From Diphasiastrum complanatum (taxonomy: Eukaryota > Streptophyta > Lycopodiopsida > Lycopodiales > Lycopodiaceae): a stretch of DNA of 64,000 bases. The stretch spans positions 50,980,745-51,044,744 of the forward strand of contig CM055105.1 of assembly GCA_029204225.1 (NCBI GenBank), read 5' to 3'. A program made the translations under genes and the position numbers. Positions 1 through 11,939 of the stretch are shown piece after piece (the stretch's first letter is position 1; each line of letters starts with the position of its first letter). The notes beneath the pieces are model-generated. The model had not been told where the DNA came from, ran no database searches, and saw nothing but the letters and a program-made list of their open reading frames with translations.

Positions 1-282
1 AAATTAGAATTTATTCAATCCTTTGAAAAATGTTATGATTTGTTATTTTTTAATTACAATGTGTTAACTTGATGATAACGTAAGACATGAAATCAAGTAG
101 ACTACCCCAGCACCAAGTTCAATTGCAAAATATAGCATGACATGGGTAGGTCGACCTTGTTTGAAAAATATATCTTGCATCTCAAAGAAAATAATCAAAA
201 ACAATGTTTAATAAAAACAAAAAGTTGATCCAATAGTTAGTAGGAAATTTAAGTTCAGTAATAGTAAATTTGTATTGTGGAT
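1..282 (+). repeat. Monomer B, 5' part
   Basis: Matches the B copies at 61727 and 56646 (diagnostic 'catgggtaggtcgacc' and 'aaaaagttgatccaat'). It breaks off after 'gtattgtggat' and jumps to the common monomer end. No gene seen. Confidence 0.8.
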
Positions 283-340
283 AATACTTGGCTATAGAAT
301 TTCAAACTTGGTAGTTGAGGTAGCCTCTTGATTCTTTGTC
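283..340 (+). repeat. Shared monomer 3' end
   Basis: Contains the block 'tagcctcttgattctttgtc' that closes every monomer in the array. It is fused directly to the truncated B, so most of one A monomer has been deleted here. Confidence 0.75.
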
Positions 341-1032
341 CTTCAATTCACAAAGCAACGGACACATCATTTGTGCTTATGTGTATGTATGCTTTAAAAA
401 GTTATTTTTGAATCTATTACAATGTGTTAACTTGATGATGATGTAATAAGGCATGGAATCGAGTAGACTACCCCAGTACCAAAATCAATTGCAAATATAG
501 TATGGCATGGATAGGTCTTGCTTGTTTGAGAACTATATCTAGTATTCAAAAGAGAATAATAAATAACAATTTTCTCAAAAATAAGTAGATCCAGTAGTTA
601 CTACAAAATTTTGACTCACTAACATTAAAAATTATATTCTGGATTGTTTTTCATCCTCAAACATAGTTTACAAAGACAATTTTACATATAAATCTTGCAT
701 GACAATTTAGATTACAATCCTCTCTAAATCATGTGCATTGCAAAGGATTTAAATATTGTTAATAAATTTTTGTTAGAAACTATTGTTGCTCATAAAAAAA
801 ATATCAAATGAAAAATTAGAACATCCCAATATAAAAACATGTTCCATGTTTTAGATTGTTTTTCAACATCGTATACCCTAATTATGTTATGCCTTAATAC
901 ATGCTCTAAAAAGGAATATAAATAGCATCGTTGTAGTTACTACAACTTTCTTGTATGTGATGAACACAAAAAATACTATGTTAAATTGGCTACCCAAGCC
1001 AAAAATGTCATACTTACAATGTAGGAGAATTT
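341..1032 (+). repeat. Monomer C, nearly complete
   Basis: Carries the C-specific words 'aacggacacatcatttgtgc' and 'gtcttgcttgtttgagaac'. A perfect 7-bp stem, GTTGTAG-TTA-CTACAAC, lies at 930-946. The last part of the monomer is replaced by an A fragment. Noncoding. Confidence 0.8.
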
Positions 1033-1110
1033 TTAGATTTTCTATCCACATCATATATCCTAATTGTGTTATGCCTTACTACATGCTGTACATAGGTACA
1101 TAGAAGTACT
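1033..1110 (+). repeat. Monomer A internal fragment
   Basis: A short piece of A ('ttttctatccacatcatata' type) sits between C and B. The same internal stretch is found isolated at 14444-14523, so this part of the monomer is a recurrent breakpoint. Confidence 0.65.
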
Positions 1111-1790
1111 AATCGAGTGGACTACCCCAGCACCAAGTTCAATTGCAAAATATAGCATGACATGGGTAGGTCGACCTTGTTTGAAAAATATATCTAGCAT
1201 CTCAAAGAGAATAATCAACAACAATGTTTAATAAAAACAAAAAGTTGATCCAATAATTAGTAGGAAATTTAAGCTCACTAATAGTAAATTTGTGCTGTGG
1301 ATTTTTTACATCCTCAAATATCATTCACATAGAAAATTTGGCTTATAAATCTTGCAATGCCTCACTACATGATGTGCACTGGAAAGGATTTAATTATTGG
1401 TGAAAGATGTTTCATTAGAAACTATTCTTGGTCACAAATAGGATATCAAAAGAAAAAGTAGAATCTCCAAACATCAAAACATGCTCCTTCTTTGAGATGG
1501 TTTTTCAACATATGTACGCTGATTATGTTATGCCATATTACATGCTCTACAAAGGAATAGAAGTATTATTGTTGCAGTTACTACCGCTTCCTTGTATGTG
1601 AATATTGGTTTAAATTGGCTATCCGAACCAAAAACGTTCTACGTATCATGTACGTGAGTGTCAGCCAAGAAATAGATTAAATTTAGTCGACGCACTAGAA
1701 TGTTAATGTAGCAAACAAGCTCCACTTGCTCATGCACTTTGCAATACAATTTTCAAACTTGGTACTTGAGGTAGCCTCTTGATTCTTTGT
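1111..1790 (+). repeat. Monomer B, lacking its first ~150 bp
   Basis: B-type words include 'ttggctatccgaaccaaaaa' and 'gtgcactggaaaggatttaa'. The GTTGTAG hairpin of A and C is broken here (gttgcag-tta-ctaccgc). It is followed in register by monomer A. Confidence 0.8.
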
Positions 1791-2657
1791 CTTGCAATTC
1801 ACAAAGCAACCAAAACATCTTTCGTCTTTAGGTGAATCTTATAACAAACATTAGAAAATATGATCAAATTGGAATATATTCAATTCTTTCCCAAATGACG
1901 ATGTTTTCTATTTACCTATTAGAATGTTAATGTTAGCTTGCTAATAATGTAAGTCACGAAATCGAGTAGACTATCCCAGCACCAAGTTCAATTGTAGAAT
2001 ATAGCATGACATGGATAGGTCAAACTTTTTTGAGAAATCTATCTAGTATTCAAAAGATAACAATCAATAGAGATTTACTAAAAAATAAGTAGATCCAATA
2101 GTTACTAGAGAACGTTTACTCACTAACATTATAATTTTATTGTGGATCTTTTTCCATCCTCGAACATTGGTCACAAAGAAAATTTTACTTATAAATCTTC
2201 CATAACAATTTAGGTTACAATGCGTCACTAAATGATGTGCATTGCAAAGAATTTCAAAATTGTTAAAAGATTTTTTTGTTAGAAACTATTCTTGCTCACA
2301 AATATGATATCTAAAAAAAACGTATAAGCTCAAAAATCAATTGCATCTTCTAGATTTTCTATCCACATCATACACCCTAATTGTGTTATGCCTTACTACA
2401 TGTTGTACATAGGTATATAGAAGTATTATTGTTGTAGTCACTACAACTTCCTTGTATGTGATGAATACACAAAATAATGTCTTAAGCTTGCTACCCAACC
2501 AAAAATGTCATACTACAATGTAGGACAAAGTCGGCCAAAATTACATTCAATTCACACGAGTTGCCCGAATGTTTCTCTAACAAACAAGCTTACTTGCTCA
2601 TGTACTTAGCCACAGAATTTTCAAACTTGGTACTTGAAGTAGCCTCTTGATTCTTTG
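1791..2657 (+). repeat. Monomer A, complete
   Basis: About 867 bp from the cttgcaattcac start to the 'gattctttg' end. A perfect hairpin GTTGTAG-TCA-CTACAAC lies at 2431-2447. Its last five bases CTTTG (2653-2657) also follow the LTR that ends at 16493, so they look like the left target duplication of an insertion. Confidence 0.85.
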
Positions 2658-2723
2658 TGTGGAAAATAGCCTAACTTGGCAAATCTAGCCATGTAGAACT
2701 TTGTAAATATTGTGTATAATAAG
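2658..2723 (+). repeat. LTR 5' stub of an F1b-type copia element
   Basis: Begins TGTGGAAAATAGCC directly after CTTTG and matches the first 65 bp of the LTR at 15807-16493. It is cut by the insertion of the copia at 2724. Its left target bases CTTTG recur at 16494-16498. Confidence 0.7.
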
Positions 2724-3414
2724 TGTGAAAAATTGCCTACATTGGCAAATCTAGCCATGTAGAATATTGTACATTTTGTCAATATTGTTTGTTGGTTACT
2801 TGAATGGCCAAAGTGCCACTTGTACATACACACCTAAAGTAGGTTACCATGAGTCAAGAGGAGTGGTTGTGTCTATTTGGTAGTGATTCCTACTTTGTAG
2901 GATCTAGACCATGATTTATGATGAGATTTGTACCTACCATGCACCTACCAAGCATGACTCTTGGATCTAGGCTAGGGTTTTCACATTAGGGCAAGAAAGT
3001 GGAGTCTACTTCCTTATTACATGCTGGATTTTCACCTAACTTCGCAAAGGAAGTGTGTTTTACTATGTATTTCCATTCTCCATAGTGAGAAGATAGAAAC
3101 TTTTTGGAGCCTCAAGGAGAAACTCGAGTTTCCTTTCATTGTATGGTGATTACTCTATTTTTTCAATGAAACCCAGCTTTGGCACTTTGTAAACACTGTC
3201 TACAGGCCTTTATACAGCCTTATTTCCACACATGTGGAGTTGGATTAGACTATCTGATCAATGCTTTGATTGTCTCTACTTGTTTCCTATCAAGCTGCTA
3301 AACTAGATCTTGTTTTCTGATGACTAGTTTCTGATAGATTGTTTAACAAGCATACAATCACCTTGTGGATCATTCAAAGATCCATTTATGGTCCTTAGTA
3401 CTGTACTTTTCACA
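2724..3414 (+). repeat. 5' LTR of Copia-1
   Basis: Aligns end to end with 8036-8726. It starts TG, ends CA and is followed at once by the primer-binding site. The palindromic word near its 3' third has decayed to cacatgtgg, whereas the 3' LTR keeps ACACGTGT. Confidence 0.95.
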
Positions 3415-3427
3415 TGGTATCAGATCC
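3415..3427 (+). promoter_or_regulatory. Primer-binding site (tRNA-Met type)
   Basis: TGGTATCAGATCC immediately follows the LTR. This is the usual plant copia site TGGTATCAGAGCC with one change (G to T). It is where tRNA-Met would prime minus-strand synthesis. Confidence 0.9.
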
Positions 3428-4045
3428 AAGTACAAGGCCATTGATCTGTGTTTGAATCTAATCCAGTTTTAGCAGGTTTTGGTGCAAAAAGCTAGTATTG
3501 GAAGGGCGAGCTGGTATCCAAGTTTTGGTGAGGGGATTTGATCCCAAACTTTTTCATGAGCAAAATCCGTACTGTTCACACGTGTGGGCATCTCTGAACC
3601 AGAATTTAATAACCCATATTCATTGGATCATAGAAAATTCATATGGTGTCAGTTTGATGTAATTTTTGGTGCAAATCCTAGGATAAGCTACCAAGATCAC
3701 TTGCCATTGATTAGTTTTAAATTTGTTTCATGATAAATAATTAATATAGGCTGATTTCAGACCTTCTTAAAGTGGAAACCAGGTCTTGAAAGTACATTAA
3801 AGTGAATGAGAGAGATAGAGTCAGTTTTTGTCCAAGAATAGCCAAGATTGGCAAGATTTGCTTGAGTGTAGTTTTCATCTCATCTTATCTTCATTCCAGC
3901 TTGTGAGAGAGTGATAGAACTGTGATTACAAATCCATCTGTTGGATTAGAAGTCAACATTTGAGTGAAACACTGCAAGTTAGAAACCTTTGTGAGTTTCA
4001 GGTCCAAACAAATCTATATCTTGTGTGTAGAATCTTGCTAGTAAG
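3428..4045 (+). other. Untranslated leader of Copia-1
   Basis: 618 bp between the primer site and the gag ATG, with stops in all frames. An ACACGTGT palindrome lies at 3578-3585. No other feature seen. Confidence 0.7.
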
Positions 4046-7000
4046 ATGGGATCAGTGGGAGCCTATCTTCTAGAAGCTAGTGAGAGGTTAAATTCTACCA
4101 ATTATGCTATTTGGAAAGTGAGGATGGAGTCACTAATGGTGCTCCAGGATCTTTATGAGTTTCTAATAGATGATGAAAATGAACCTCTAGGTGCACAGGA
4201 ATTAGTGAGATACAAGAAGAGGTCTAGGCTTGCACTTCACTGTATTAAGATGAATGTAAGCAATGATCTTTTAAGGGAAGTATCATCATGTAAGAGTGCT
4301 AAAGAGGCTTGGGAATCTTTAAAATCTATCTATGAGTCTAGTAATACTTCGAGGGTTCTCATGCTTAGGAATCAAATTCTAAAGCATGAAGAGGAGTGAT
4401 GAGAATGCACAAGATTATGTGCTAAGAATCAAGTCTCTTAATAGGGAGTTAGCTTCCATTGGAGAGAAGATTCAAGATAGTGAACTTGTTCAGATTGTCC
4501 TAAATGGTCTAGGGAGTGGCTTTACAAATTTGGTCCAAAGCTTTGCAATCCAAGACACTTTGCCTACTATAGAAAAGCTACACAGTGTATTAGTAGCTGA
4601 AGAGTGTAGGATGTTGCATACCAATACAAGAATGAATGCTATTTCTCTGCAGGATGGTGATGAGAAAGCTAATTTCTCATTCAAAAGCAAGAAGAAGACC
4701 AATGGCAAGAAGAAGCACTTCAAGGAGACCAAGGAGGAGGATGAGGCTTCAAGCTCAAAGGGCACGATCAAAGACAAGTCCAAGTACAAATGTATTTTCT
4801 GTGGAAAGAAAGGACATTTTGCATCAGAATGTCTCAAGAAGAAGAAGGCACAAGAGAGCAAACAAAGCAACATTGCACATCAGGAGGAAGAGGAGGATGA
4901 AGAGTCATCCTTCATGGTTTCCAACAAACCACCATCATCCAAGAGCAACACCAATGATTCTTGGTGGATTGATAGTGGGGCAAGTTCCCACATGACATAT
5001 CAAAAGGACATATTCTCCACCTTACTTTCTTACAATGACTTACATAGATCAATCTATACTGCAAGTAGTCAAGAATGTAAGATAAGTGGAATAGGAACAA
5101 TTCCCTTGTATGTGGGATCATCCAAAAGGATGAATCTAGATAATGTTCTTTATGTTCCTAAGTTAACCAAGAATTTGCTTAGTGTTGGCCAGTTAATGGA
5201 TAATGGCCTAGATGTACAATTTAAGCATGGAGTTTGTTCCATCCTTAGAAATGATGAATGTATAGCCAAAGGCTTTAAGCAAGGTAGATTGTTTAAGCTT
5301 GATGCTAATATTGCAGTGGAGAGTGTTAACTTGGCAAAGGTGGAGCTATCAAAGGTGGAACTGTGGCACAAAAGGTTGGGCCACCCCAACTACAAAGCCA
5401 TGGAATCTATGGCTACAAAGGAGCTTGCAGTTGGACTCCCCAAGCATTTGTCAAAGTGTGGGAAGAGATGTGAAGCATGCAGCCTCTCAAAGGCTCACAA
5501 GCTACCCTTCTCAAGATCTACATCAAGATCAAACTCTCCTCTTGAACTCATCCATTCGGATGTTCATAGTTTTTCACATGAGTCTAATGGTGGTGCCAAG
5601 TACTATGTAATCTTCATTGATGACTATTCTAGATTTTGTTGGATGTACCTCTTGTCTAGCAAATCAATGGTGTTTGATTCTTTTGTAAAGTTCAAGACTT
5701 TGGTAGAAAATCAACTTAGTACCAAGATTAAGATATTAAGGAGTGATAATGGAGGTGAATATGTCTCCAATAAGTTGATTGACTTTTGTATTTCTAATGG
5801 CATAAGAGGGAGTTGTCATGTCCATACACCCCTCAACAAAATGGAGTGAGTGAGAGAAGAAATAGATCTCTTTGTGAGTGTGCTAAGGCCTTAAGGCTAG
5901 ATGCTTCTCTATCCAAACCATTTTGGGGTGAAGCAATAACTTGTGCTAACTATTTGTGCAATAGATTGCCAAACCAAGCCATTGGAGGAATCACACCATT
6001 TGAAGCTCTATTTGGAGAGAAGCCCAATCTCAAAGATCTCAAAGTTTTTGGATCCACTTGCTATGTACACCAATCCTTGGATAAGAGAAGGAAGGATGAT
6101 GCAACATCCATCAAAGGCATCTTTGTGGGATATGGTGAGAATAGCAAAGGTTACAGAGTCTTCAATCCCATCACTAGCAAGGTGATAGTGAGTAGGGATG
6201 TTATTTTTTATGAAGGACATGCTTGTGATTTGGATGATAATGCTACTAATCATCTTGATGCCAAGGATCATGCTAGGATGGAGGAGGAGCTTCCAAGTGA
6301 AGAAGAACTTGAGGATCCACCTCAAGATGCAAGAACTCCAAGAACTCCAAGAACTCCAAGAAGATCTACAAGGGCAAGATCCGAGCCATTGAGGCTCACT
6401 TATGATGGTCAAGGTGATCAAAGAGAAGGCTCATCATCTTTCACATCTTACACCTTTCTTACTTCAATGTTAGATGAGCCAACATGCTATGAAGATGCTT
6501 GTAAGTCTAAAAGTTGGATGGATGCTATGCAAGTAGAGTATGATGCTCTTATTGAGAATCATACTTGGGATCTTGTGGATCTTCCTCAAGGGAAGAAACC
6601 TCTTGATTGCAAGTGGGTGTTTAGATTGAAGTATAATCAAGATGGATCAATAAGCAAGCATAAAGCTAGGCTTGTTGCCAAAGGTTTTTTACAAACCAAA
6701 GGCATTGACTATGATGAGACTTTTGCTCCTGTGGCTAAGCTTGTTACTATCAGGTTGATCATTAGTCTTGCTACAACCTTCAATTGGGAGCTATTCCAAC
6801 TTGACTTCACAAATGCATTCCTCAATGGTTATTTGGAGGAAGAGATCTACATGAGGCGACCCGAGGGCTTCATCAAGGCAAAGCATGAAGGAAAGGTGTG
6901 TTTTTTGAAGAAGAGCCTTTATGGGCTTAAGCAAGCACCTAGAGCATGGTACTCTAGGCTAAACTCTTTTCTCATTTCCATCAATTTTGTAATGAGTGCC

Positions 7001-8074
7001 TATGATCCATCATTGTATATAAGTTTTCATGATGGCATGATCATTATTCTTGTTTTGTATGTAGATGACATTATCTTGAGTGGTAATGATCTAGATGGAA
7101 TTAGAGATGTAAAAATTGCTTTAGCAAAAGAGTTTAAGATGGTAGATCTCGGCCTATTGAGCTTCATTCTTGGAATAGAGGTTATTAGAGGATGTGATTC
7201 TAGTTTCATTTGTCAATCTAAATATGCTACATCCATCCTAGATAGATTTGGAATGAAGAATTGTAAAGGCATTGAGACACCAATGGAGCAACATGTAAAA
7301 GCATCTATTGGTTGTGATGAAGCATCCTTTGAGGACATCACATTATATAGAAGGCTTATTGGCTCCTTGATCTATTTAACTATAACTAGACCTGATCTTA
7401 GTTATAGTGTTGGAAAGTTAAGCCAATTCATGCAAAGTCCTCTAGTTTCACATTGGAAGATGGCCAAAAGAGTTCTTAGATACATTTCATTCACTAAGAA
7501 TTTTGGTATTTTGTATAGAGGAACTAATCTTGGCTTAAGAGCCTATAGTGACTCGGATTTTGCAGGTGACAAAGTGGATAGAAGATCAACAAGTTCCTTT
7601 GCCACCTTTCTATGTGATGGAGTAGTATCATGGCTTTCCAAAAAGCAAGATACCATCTCCCTATCTTTCACAGAATCCGAATACAAGGCCTTGACATCAA
7701 CATGCAAGGAGGTCTTGTGGCTCAAAAGGCTATTGGTGGAGCTTCATGTCATGGAGGAGGAGATCCCTATCATCTATTGTGACAACCAATCAGCCCAATC
7801 ACTTGCAACTAATCCTACATTCCATGCAAGGAGCAAACACATCGAAATTGCTCATCATTTCGTGAGGGAAAAAGTGCAAGCTAAAGAGATCAAGCTCCAA
7901 CACGTGCCATCATCAAGTTGCTTGGCTGATTTGTTTACTAAACCTTTACCTAAAGATTCATTTGTCAAGCTTAGATCTTCAATTGGAGTTATTGATAAAA
8001 GCATTGTGATATCCAAGGCTAGATTTGAGGAGGAGTGTGAAAATTTGCCTACATTGGCAAATCTAGCCATGTAG
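4046..8074 (+). pseudogene. Copia gag-pol polyprotein with two single-base frameshifts
   Basis: Encodes the capsid precursor and the enzymes for copying and integrating the element, which act in a cytoplasmic particle and then the nucleus. Visible in order: gag beginning MGSVGAYLLEASERLNSTNY; CCHC knuckle CIFCGKKGHFASEC near 4795; aspartic protease WWIDSGASSH with its Asp at 4971; integrase zinc region (LWHKRLGH, CEACSLSKAH); integrase triad in HSDVH, RSDNGGEY and NGVSERRN; reverse transcriptase with YVDD at 7058-7069; RNase H with SDSDFAGD, TESEY and CDNQSA; end DLFTKPLPKD. The frame breaks near 4390 and near 5805, each needing a one-base change. Otherwise no stop interrupts about 1340 codons. 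The stop at 8072-8074 lies inside the 3' LTR. The gag start was chosen because it matches the starts at 10111 and 46894. Confidence 0.93.
8027..8035 (+). promoter_or_regulatory. Polypurine tract of Copia-1
   Basis: GAGGAGGAG abuts the 3' LTR. The same nonamer precedes the LTRs at 13739, 15807, 37238 and 55209, which shows these families are related. Confidence 0.9.
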
Positions 8075-8726
8075 AATATTGTACATTTTGTCAATATTGT
8101 TTGTTGGTTACTTGAATGGCCAAAGTGCCACTTGTACATACACACCTAAAGTAGGTTACCACGAGTCAAGAGGAGTGGTTGTGTCTATTTGGTAGTGATT
8201 CCTACTTTGTAGGATCTAGACCATGATTTATGATGAGATTTGTACCTACCATGCACCTACCAAGCATGACTCTTGGATCTAGGCTAGGGTTTTCACATTA
8301 GGGCAAGAAAGTGGAGTCTACTTCCTTATTACATGCTGGATTTTCACCTAACTTCGCAAAGGAAGTGTGTTTTACTATGTATTTCCATTCTCCATAGTGA
8401 GAAGATAGAAACTTTTTGGAGCCTCAAGGAGAAACTCGAGTTTCCTCTCATTGTATGGTGATTACTCTATTTTTCCAATGAAACCCAGCTTTGGCACTTT
8501 GTAAACACTGTCTACAGGCCGTACTACAGCCTTATTTCCACACGTGTGGAGTTGGATTAGACTATTTGATCAATGCTTTGATTGTCTCTACTTGTTTCCT
8601 ATCAAGCTGCTAAACTAGATCTTGTTTTCTGATGACTAGTTTCTAATAGATTGTTTAACAAGCATACAATCACCTTGTGGATCATTCAAAGATCCATTTA
8701 TGGTCCTTAGTACTGTACTTTTCACA
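8036..8726 (+). repeat. 3' LTR of Copia-1
   Basis: 691 bp, preceded by the polypurine tract and followed by the ATAAG target duplication. It contains an intact ACACGTGT at 8540-8547. Confidence 0.95.
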
Positions 8727-8731
8727 ATAAG

Positions 8732-9025
8732 ATGGTTTTTCAACATATGTACGCTGATTATGTTATGCCATATTACATGCTCTACAAAGGAATAGAAGTA
8801 TTATCGTTGCAGTTACTACCGCTTCCTTGTATGTGAATATTGGTTTAAATTGGCTATCCGAACCAAAAACGTTCTACGTATCATGTACGTGAGTGTCAGC
8901 CAAGAAATAGATTAAATTTAGTCGACGCACTAGAATGTTAATGTAGCAAACAAGCTTCACTTGCTCATGCACTTTGCAATACAATTTTCAAACTTGGTAC
9001 TTGAGGTAGCCTCTTGATTCTTTGT
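8732..9025 (+). repeat. Monomer B, 3' part
   Basis: Starts at 'gatggtttttcaacatatg' and is nearly identical to 1497-1790. It belongs to a block (8732-9872) that duplicates 1497-2637. Confidence 0.85.
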
Positions 9026-9872
9026 CTTGCAATTCACAAAGCAACCAAAACATCTTTCCTCTTTAGGTGAATCTTATAACAAACATTAGAAAATATGATC
9101 AAATTGGAATATATTCAATTCTTTCCCAAATGACGATGTTTTCTATTTATTTACCTATTACAATGTTAATGTTAGCTTGTTGATCATGTAAGTCATGGAA
9201 TCAAGTAGACTATCCCAGCACCAAGTTCAATTGTAGAATATAGCATGACATGGATAGGTCAAACATGTTTGAGAAATATATCTAGTATTCAGAAGATAAT
9301 AATCAATAGAGATTTACTAAAAAATAAGTAGATCCAATAGTTAGTGGAGAACTTACTCACTAGCAATATAATTTTATTGTGGATCTTTTTCCATCCTCGA
9401 ACATTGGTCACAAAGAAAATTTTACTTATAAATCTTCCATAACAATTTAGGTTACAATGCATCACTAAATGATGTGCATTGCAAAGAATTTCAAAATTGT
9501 TAAAAGATTTTTTTGTTAGAAACTATTCTTGCTCACAAATATGATATCTAAAAAAAACGTATAAGCTCAAAAATCAATTGCATCTTTTAGATTTTCTATC
9601 AACATCATACACCCTAATTGTGTTATGCCTTACTACATGTTGTACATAGGTATATAGAAGTATTATTGTTGTAGTCACTACAACTTCCTTGTATGTGATG
9701 AATACACAAAATAATGTCTTAAGCTTGCTACCCAACCAAAAATGTCATACTACAATGTAGGACAAAGTCGGCCAAAATTACATTCAATTCACACGAGTTG
9801 CCCGAATGTTTCTCTAACAAACAAGCTTACTTGCTCATGTATTTAGCCACAGAATTTTCAAACTTGGTACTT
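9026..9872 (+). repeat. Monomer A, nearly complete
   Basis: Nearly identical to 1791-2637, including the hairpin at 9668-9684. It stops at 'aacttggtactt', where copia leader sequence begins. Confidence 0.85.
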
Positions 9873-10110
9873 TTGGTTCAGTATAGGTGGATTCACCCTT
9901 CTTGTGAAGTCGACATCAAGGAGGAGACTAGTTTGATCAAATCTATAGTAAGTTTGGATCTTGAAGATAGATCAAGCTCAAGATCACCTTAGATCTTGTT
10001 GAGAAATCAGAGAGTGATTCATCTCAAGTCCCAAAGAGAGTGGGATAGCTAGTAGTGATCATATCTTGTACAATCTATCTTGTTTATTTGAATCTATCTC
10101 CTTATCATTG
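9873..10110 (+). other. Copia-2 leader remnant
   Basis: 238 bp in front of the gag start at 10111, with no LTR or primer site on its left. The 5' end of this element has been lost. No coding sequence in it. Confidence 0.5.
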
Positions 10111-10872
10111 AAGATGACATCCATAAGTGCCTATCTTTTGGATTCTAGTGATAGATTGAACTCTTCAAATTATTCGATTTGGAAGTTAAGAATGGAATCC
10201 ATCCTTATCATGCAAGATTTGATGGATATTGTGAATGGAGAGGAAGATGAGCCAATCCATCCACAAGAAGCAACTAAATACAAGAGAAGGTGCAAGCTTG
10301 CACTCCATTGTATTAAGATGAATGTTGCAAATGATTTGCTCAAAGAAGTATGAGCATGTACCTCAGCCCAAGAGACTTGGGAGACTCTTCAAGAGATCTA
10401 TGAGTCCAAGAATACCTCAAGGTTACTTTCCCTCAAGAACCAAGTTCTTCAATGCTTCCAGGGGAGGAGTGAGAGTGGACATCAATTTGTGTGAGAGTAA
10501 AAGATTTGAACAAAGAGCTTACTTATGTTGGTGAACCTATTAAAGAGAGTGAGCTTGTGCAAATAGTTTTGAATGGCTTATGTAGTGATTTTACTAACCT
10601 TGTCCAAAGCTATGCCATCATGGGAAACTTGCCTACAATTGAAGACCTTCAAAGTGTGTTGATGGCCGAGGAGAGTAGGAAGGCTCATATGAAATCAAGG
10701 ATGGAGAGGCTCTCCATCAATGATGCTGATGACAAAGCCTTATTTTTCAAGAGCAAAGGCAAAGCAAAGACCAAGGGAGGAGCATTCAAAGGGAGCAAGC
10801 AAAGGATAGAGATCAAGGAAAACCCACATTTTCATCATCACAAGTCAAGCCCAAGAAGGACAAATCTAAGAT
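10111..10872 (+). pseudogene. Copia-2 gag remnant
   Basis: The start MTSISAYLLDSSDRLNSSNY is clearly the same gag as Copia-1 (MGSVGAYLLEASERL). A stop falls at 10351-10353 after LLKEV. Gag then continues in other frames through a part alignable to the 'ELVQIVLNGL' block near 10555. A Lys-rich linker (KSKGKAKTKGG) precedes a further break near 10872, ahead of the zinc knuckle. At least two frameshifts and one stop make it non-functional. Confidence 0.85.
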
Positions 10873-10873
10873 A

Positions 10874-11939
10874 AAGTGCTACTATTGTAACAAGATGGGG
10901 CATTATGCCTCAAAATGCTTCAAGAGGAAGCAAGATCAAAGCCAAGCCAGCATTGGACAAGAGGAGGAAGAGAGCTATCATGAGGACTCACTCATGATGT
11001 CAACCTTTTCATCATCAAATGTCAAAGGTGAAGATCCTTGGTGGATAGATAGTGGGGCTAGCTCCCACATGTCGGATAAAAGGGGGTATTTCTCTCAACT
11101 CACATCTTATGTAGGACCTATAAAGTCCATTTTTACAGCAAATGATCATGAATGTAAAGTTGAAGGTGTGGGATCCATTCCCTTATGCTTAGAATCCTCC
11201 AAGAAGACTAAGATAGATGGTGTTCTCTTCATTCCTAGCATCACTAAGAATTTGCTTAGTGTTGGCCAACTTTTAGATCATGGTTTCATTGTGGAGTTCT
11301 CTACTAATGTATGCAACATCGAGAAGAATGGGAAGATCATAGAAAGAGGAAGAAGGTTTGGGAGGTTGTTTAAGCTTGATGCTTTTGTAGATCCTAACCA
11401 ATTTGTGATAGTAGCCAAGGAGGACAAGATGACCACAAATTATTTGTGGCAAAAGAGGCTTGGGCACATCAACACCAAGTCTATGGAAGTCATGTGCAAG
11501 GAGGAGCTTGCTCTAGGCCTTCTAATATCCATGGAAAAAGAGGAAATGGTTTGTGAAGCATGTGCTTTGGCTAAAGAACATAGGTTGTCTTTCTCTAACA
11601 CTATCACTAAGTCCACTCACCCTCTTAAGTTGATTCATTTGGATGTACAATTTTCTAGCACAAAGAGCAATGGTAGAGCCACAATGTTTGTAATATTTAA
11701 TGATGAATCCTCTAAGAATCATATTGGCAAAGATATGGTTGAGAGGAGGAGCAAAATCCAAGAGCTTCAACTATTCCAAAGGAGAGCCACAAGAGCAAAG
11801 ATGGAGCTATCAATGCTCATTTTTGTGGACAAGGAAAGGAAAGTTGGAAAGGGGGGTACATTTTGTACTTCATTTGCTGAGTTTTGTAATGAAGTCCCTT
11901 TGAATTCTAAAGTATTGAATGAAAGGTGTTTGTCATATA
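10874..11939 (+). pseudogene. Copia-2 zinc knuckle, protease and integrase N-terminus
   Basis: The CCHC knuckle CYYCNKMGHYASKC opens the frame. Protease WWIDSGASSHM is intact (Asp near 11050). The integrase zinc region is readable (LWQKRLGH, CEACALAKEH), but the first catalytic Asp motif has become HLDVQF. After 'FVIFNDESSK' about 75 codons have no match to copia. The frame then meets the solo LTR at 11940. Read across that LTR, the codons regain integrase similarity (CLSYMYLLL against CWMYLLSSK of Copia-1), so the LTR entered an existing integrase remnant. Confidence 0.85.

Larger units (their letters stand above)
2724..8726 (+). mobile_element. Full-length Ty1/copia retrotransposon (Copia-1)
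   Basis: Two 691-bp LTRs, both running from TGTGAAAA to TTTTCACA, bracket a tRNA-Met type primer site, a leader, gag-pol and a polypurine tract. The flanks ATAAG at 2719-2723 and 8727-8731 are a perfect 5-bp target duplication, which fixes both ends. By eye the LTRs differ at about ten positions, so the insertion is fairly recent. The element sits inside an older LTR stub on its left, while its right flank is monomer B. The insertion site was therefore already a rearranged junction. Confidence 0.95.

Noticed and set aside
1-2657. CRISPR-like or short-spacer array
   Set aside because: The repeats are long monomers (over 800 bp) of related sequence with no unique spacers.
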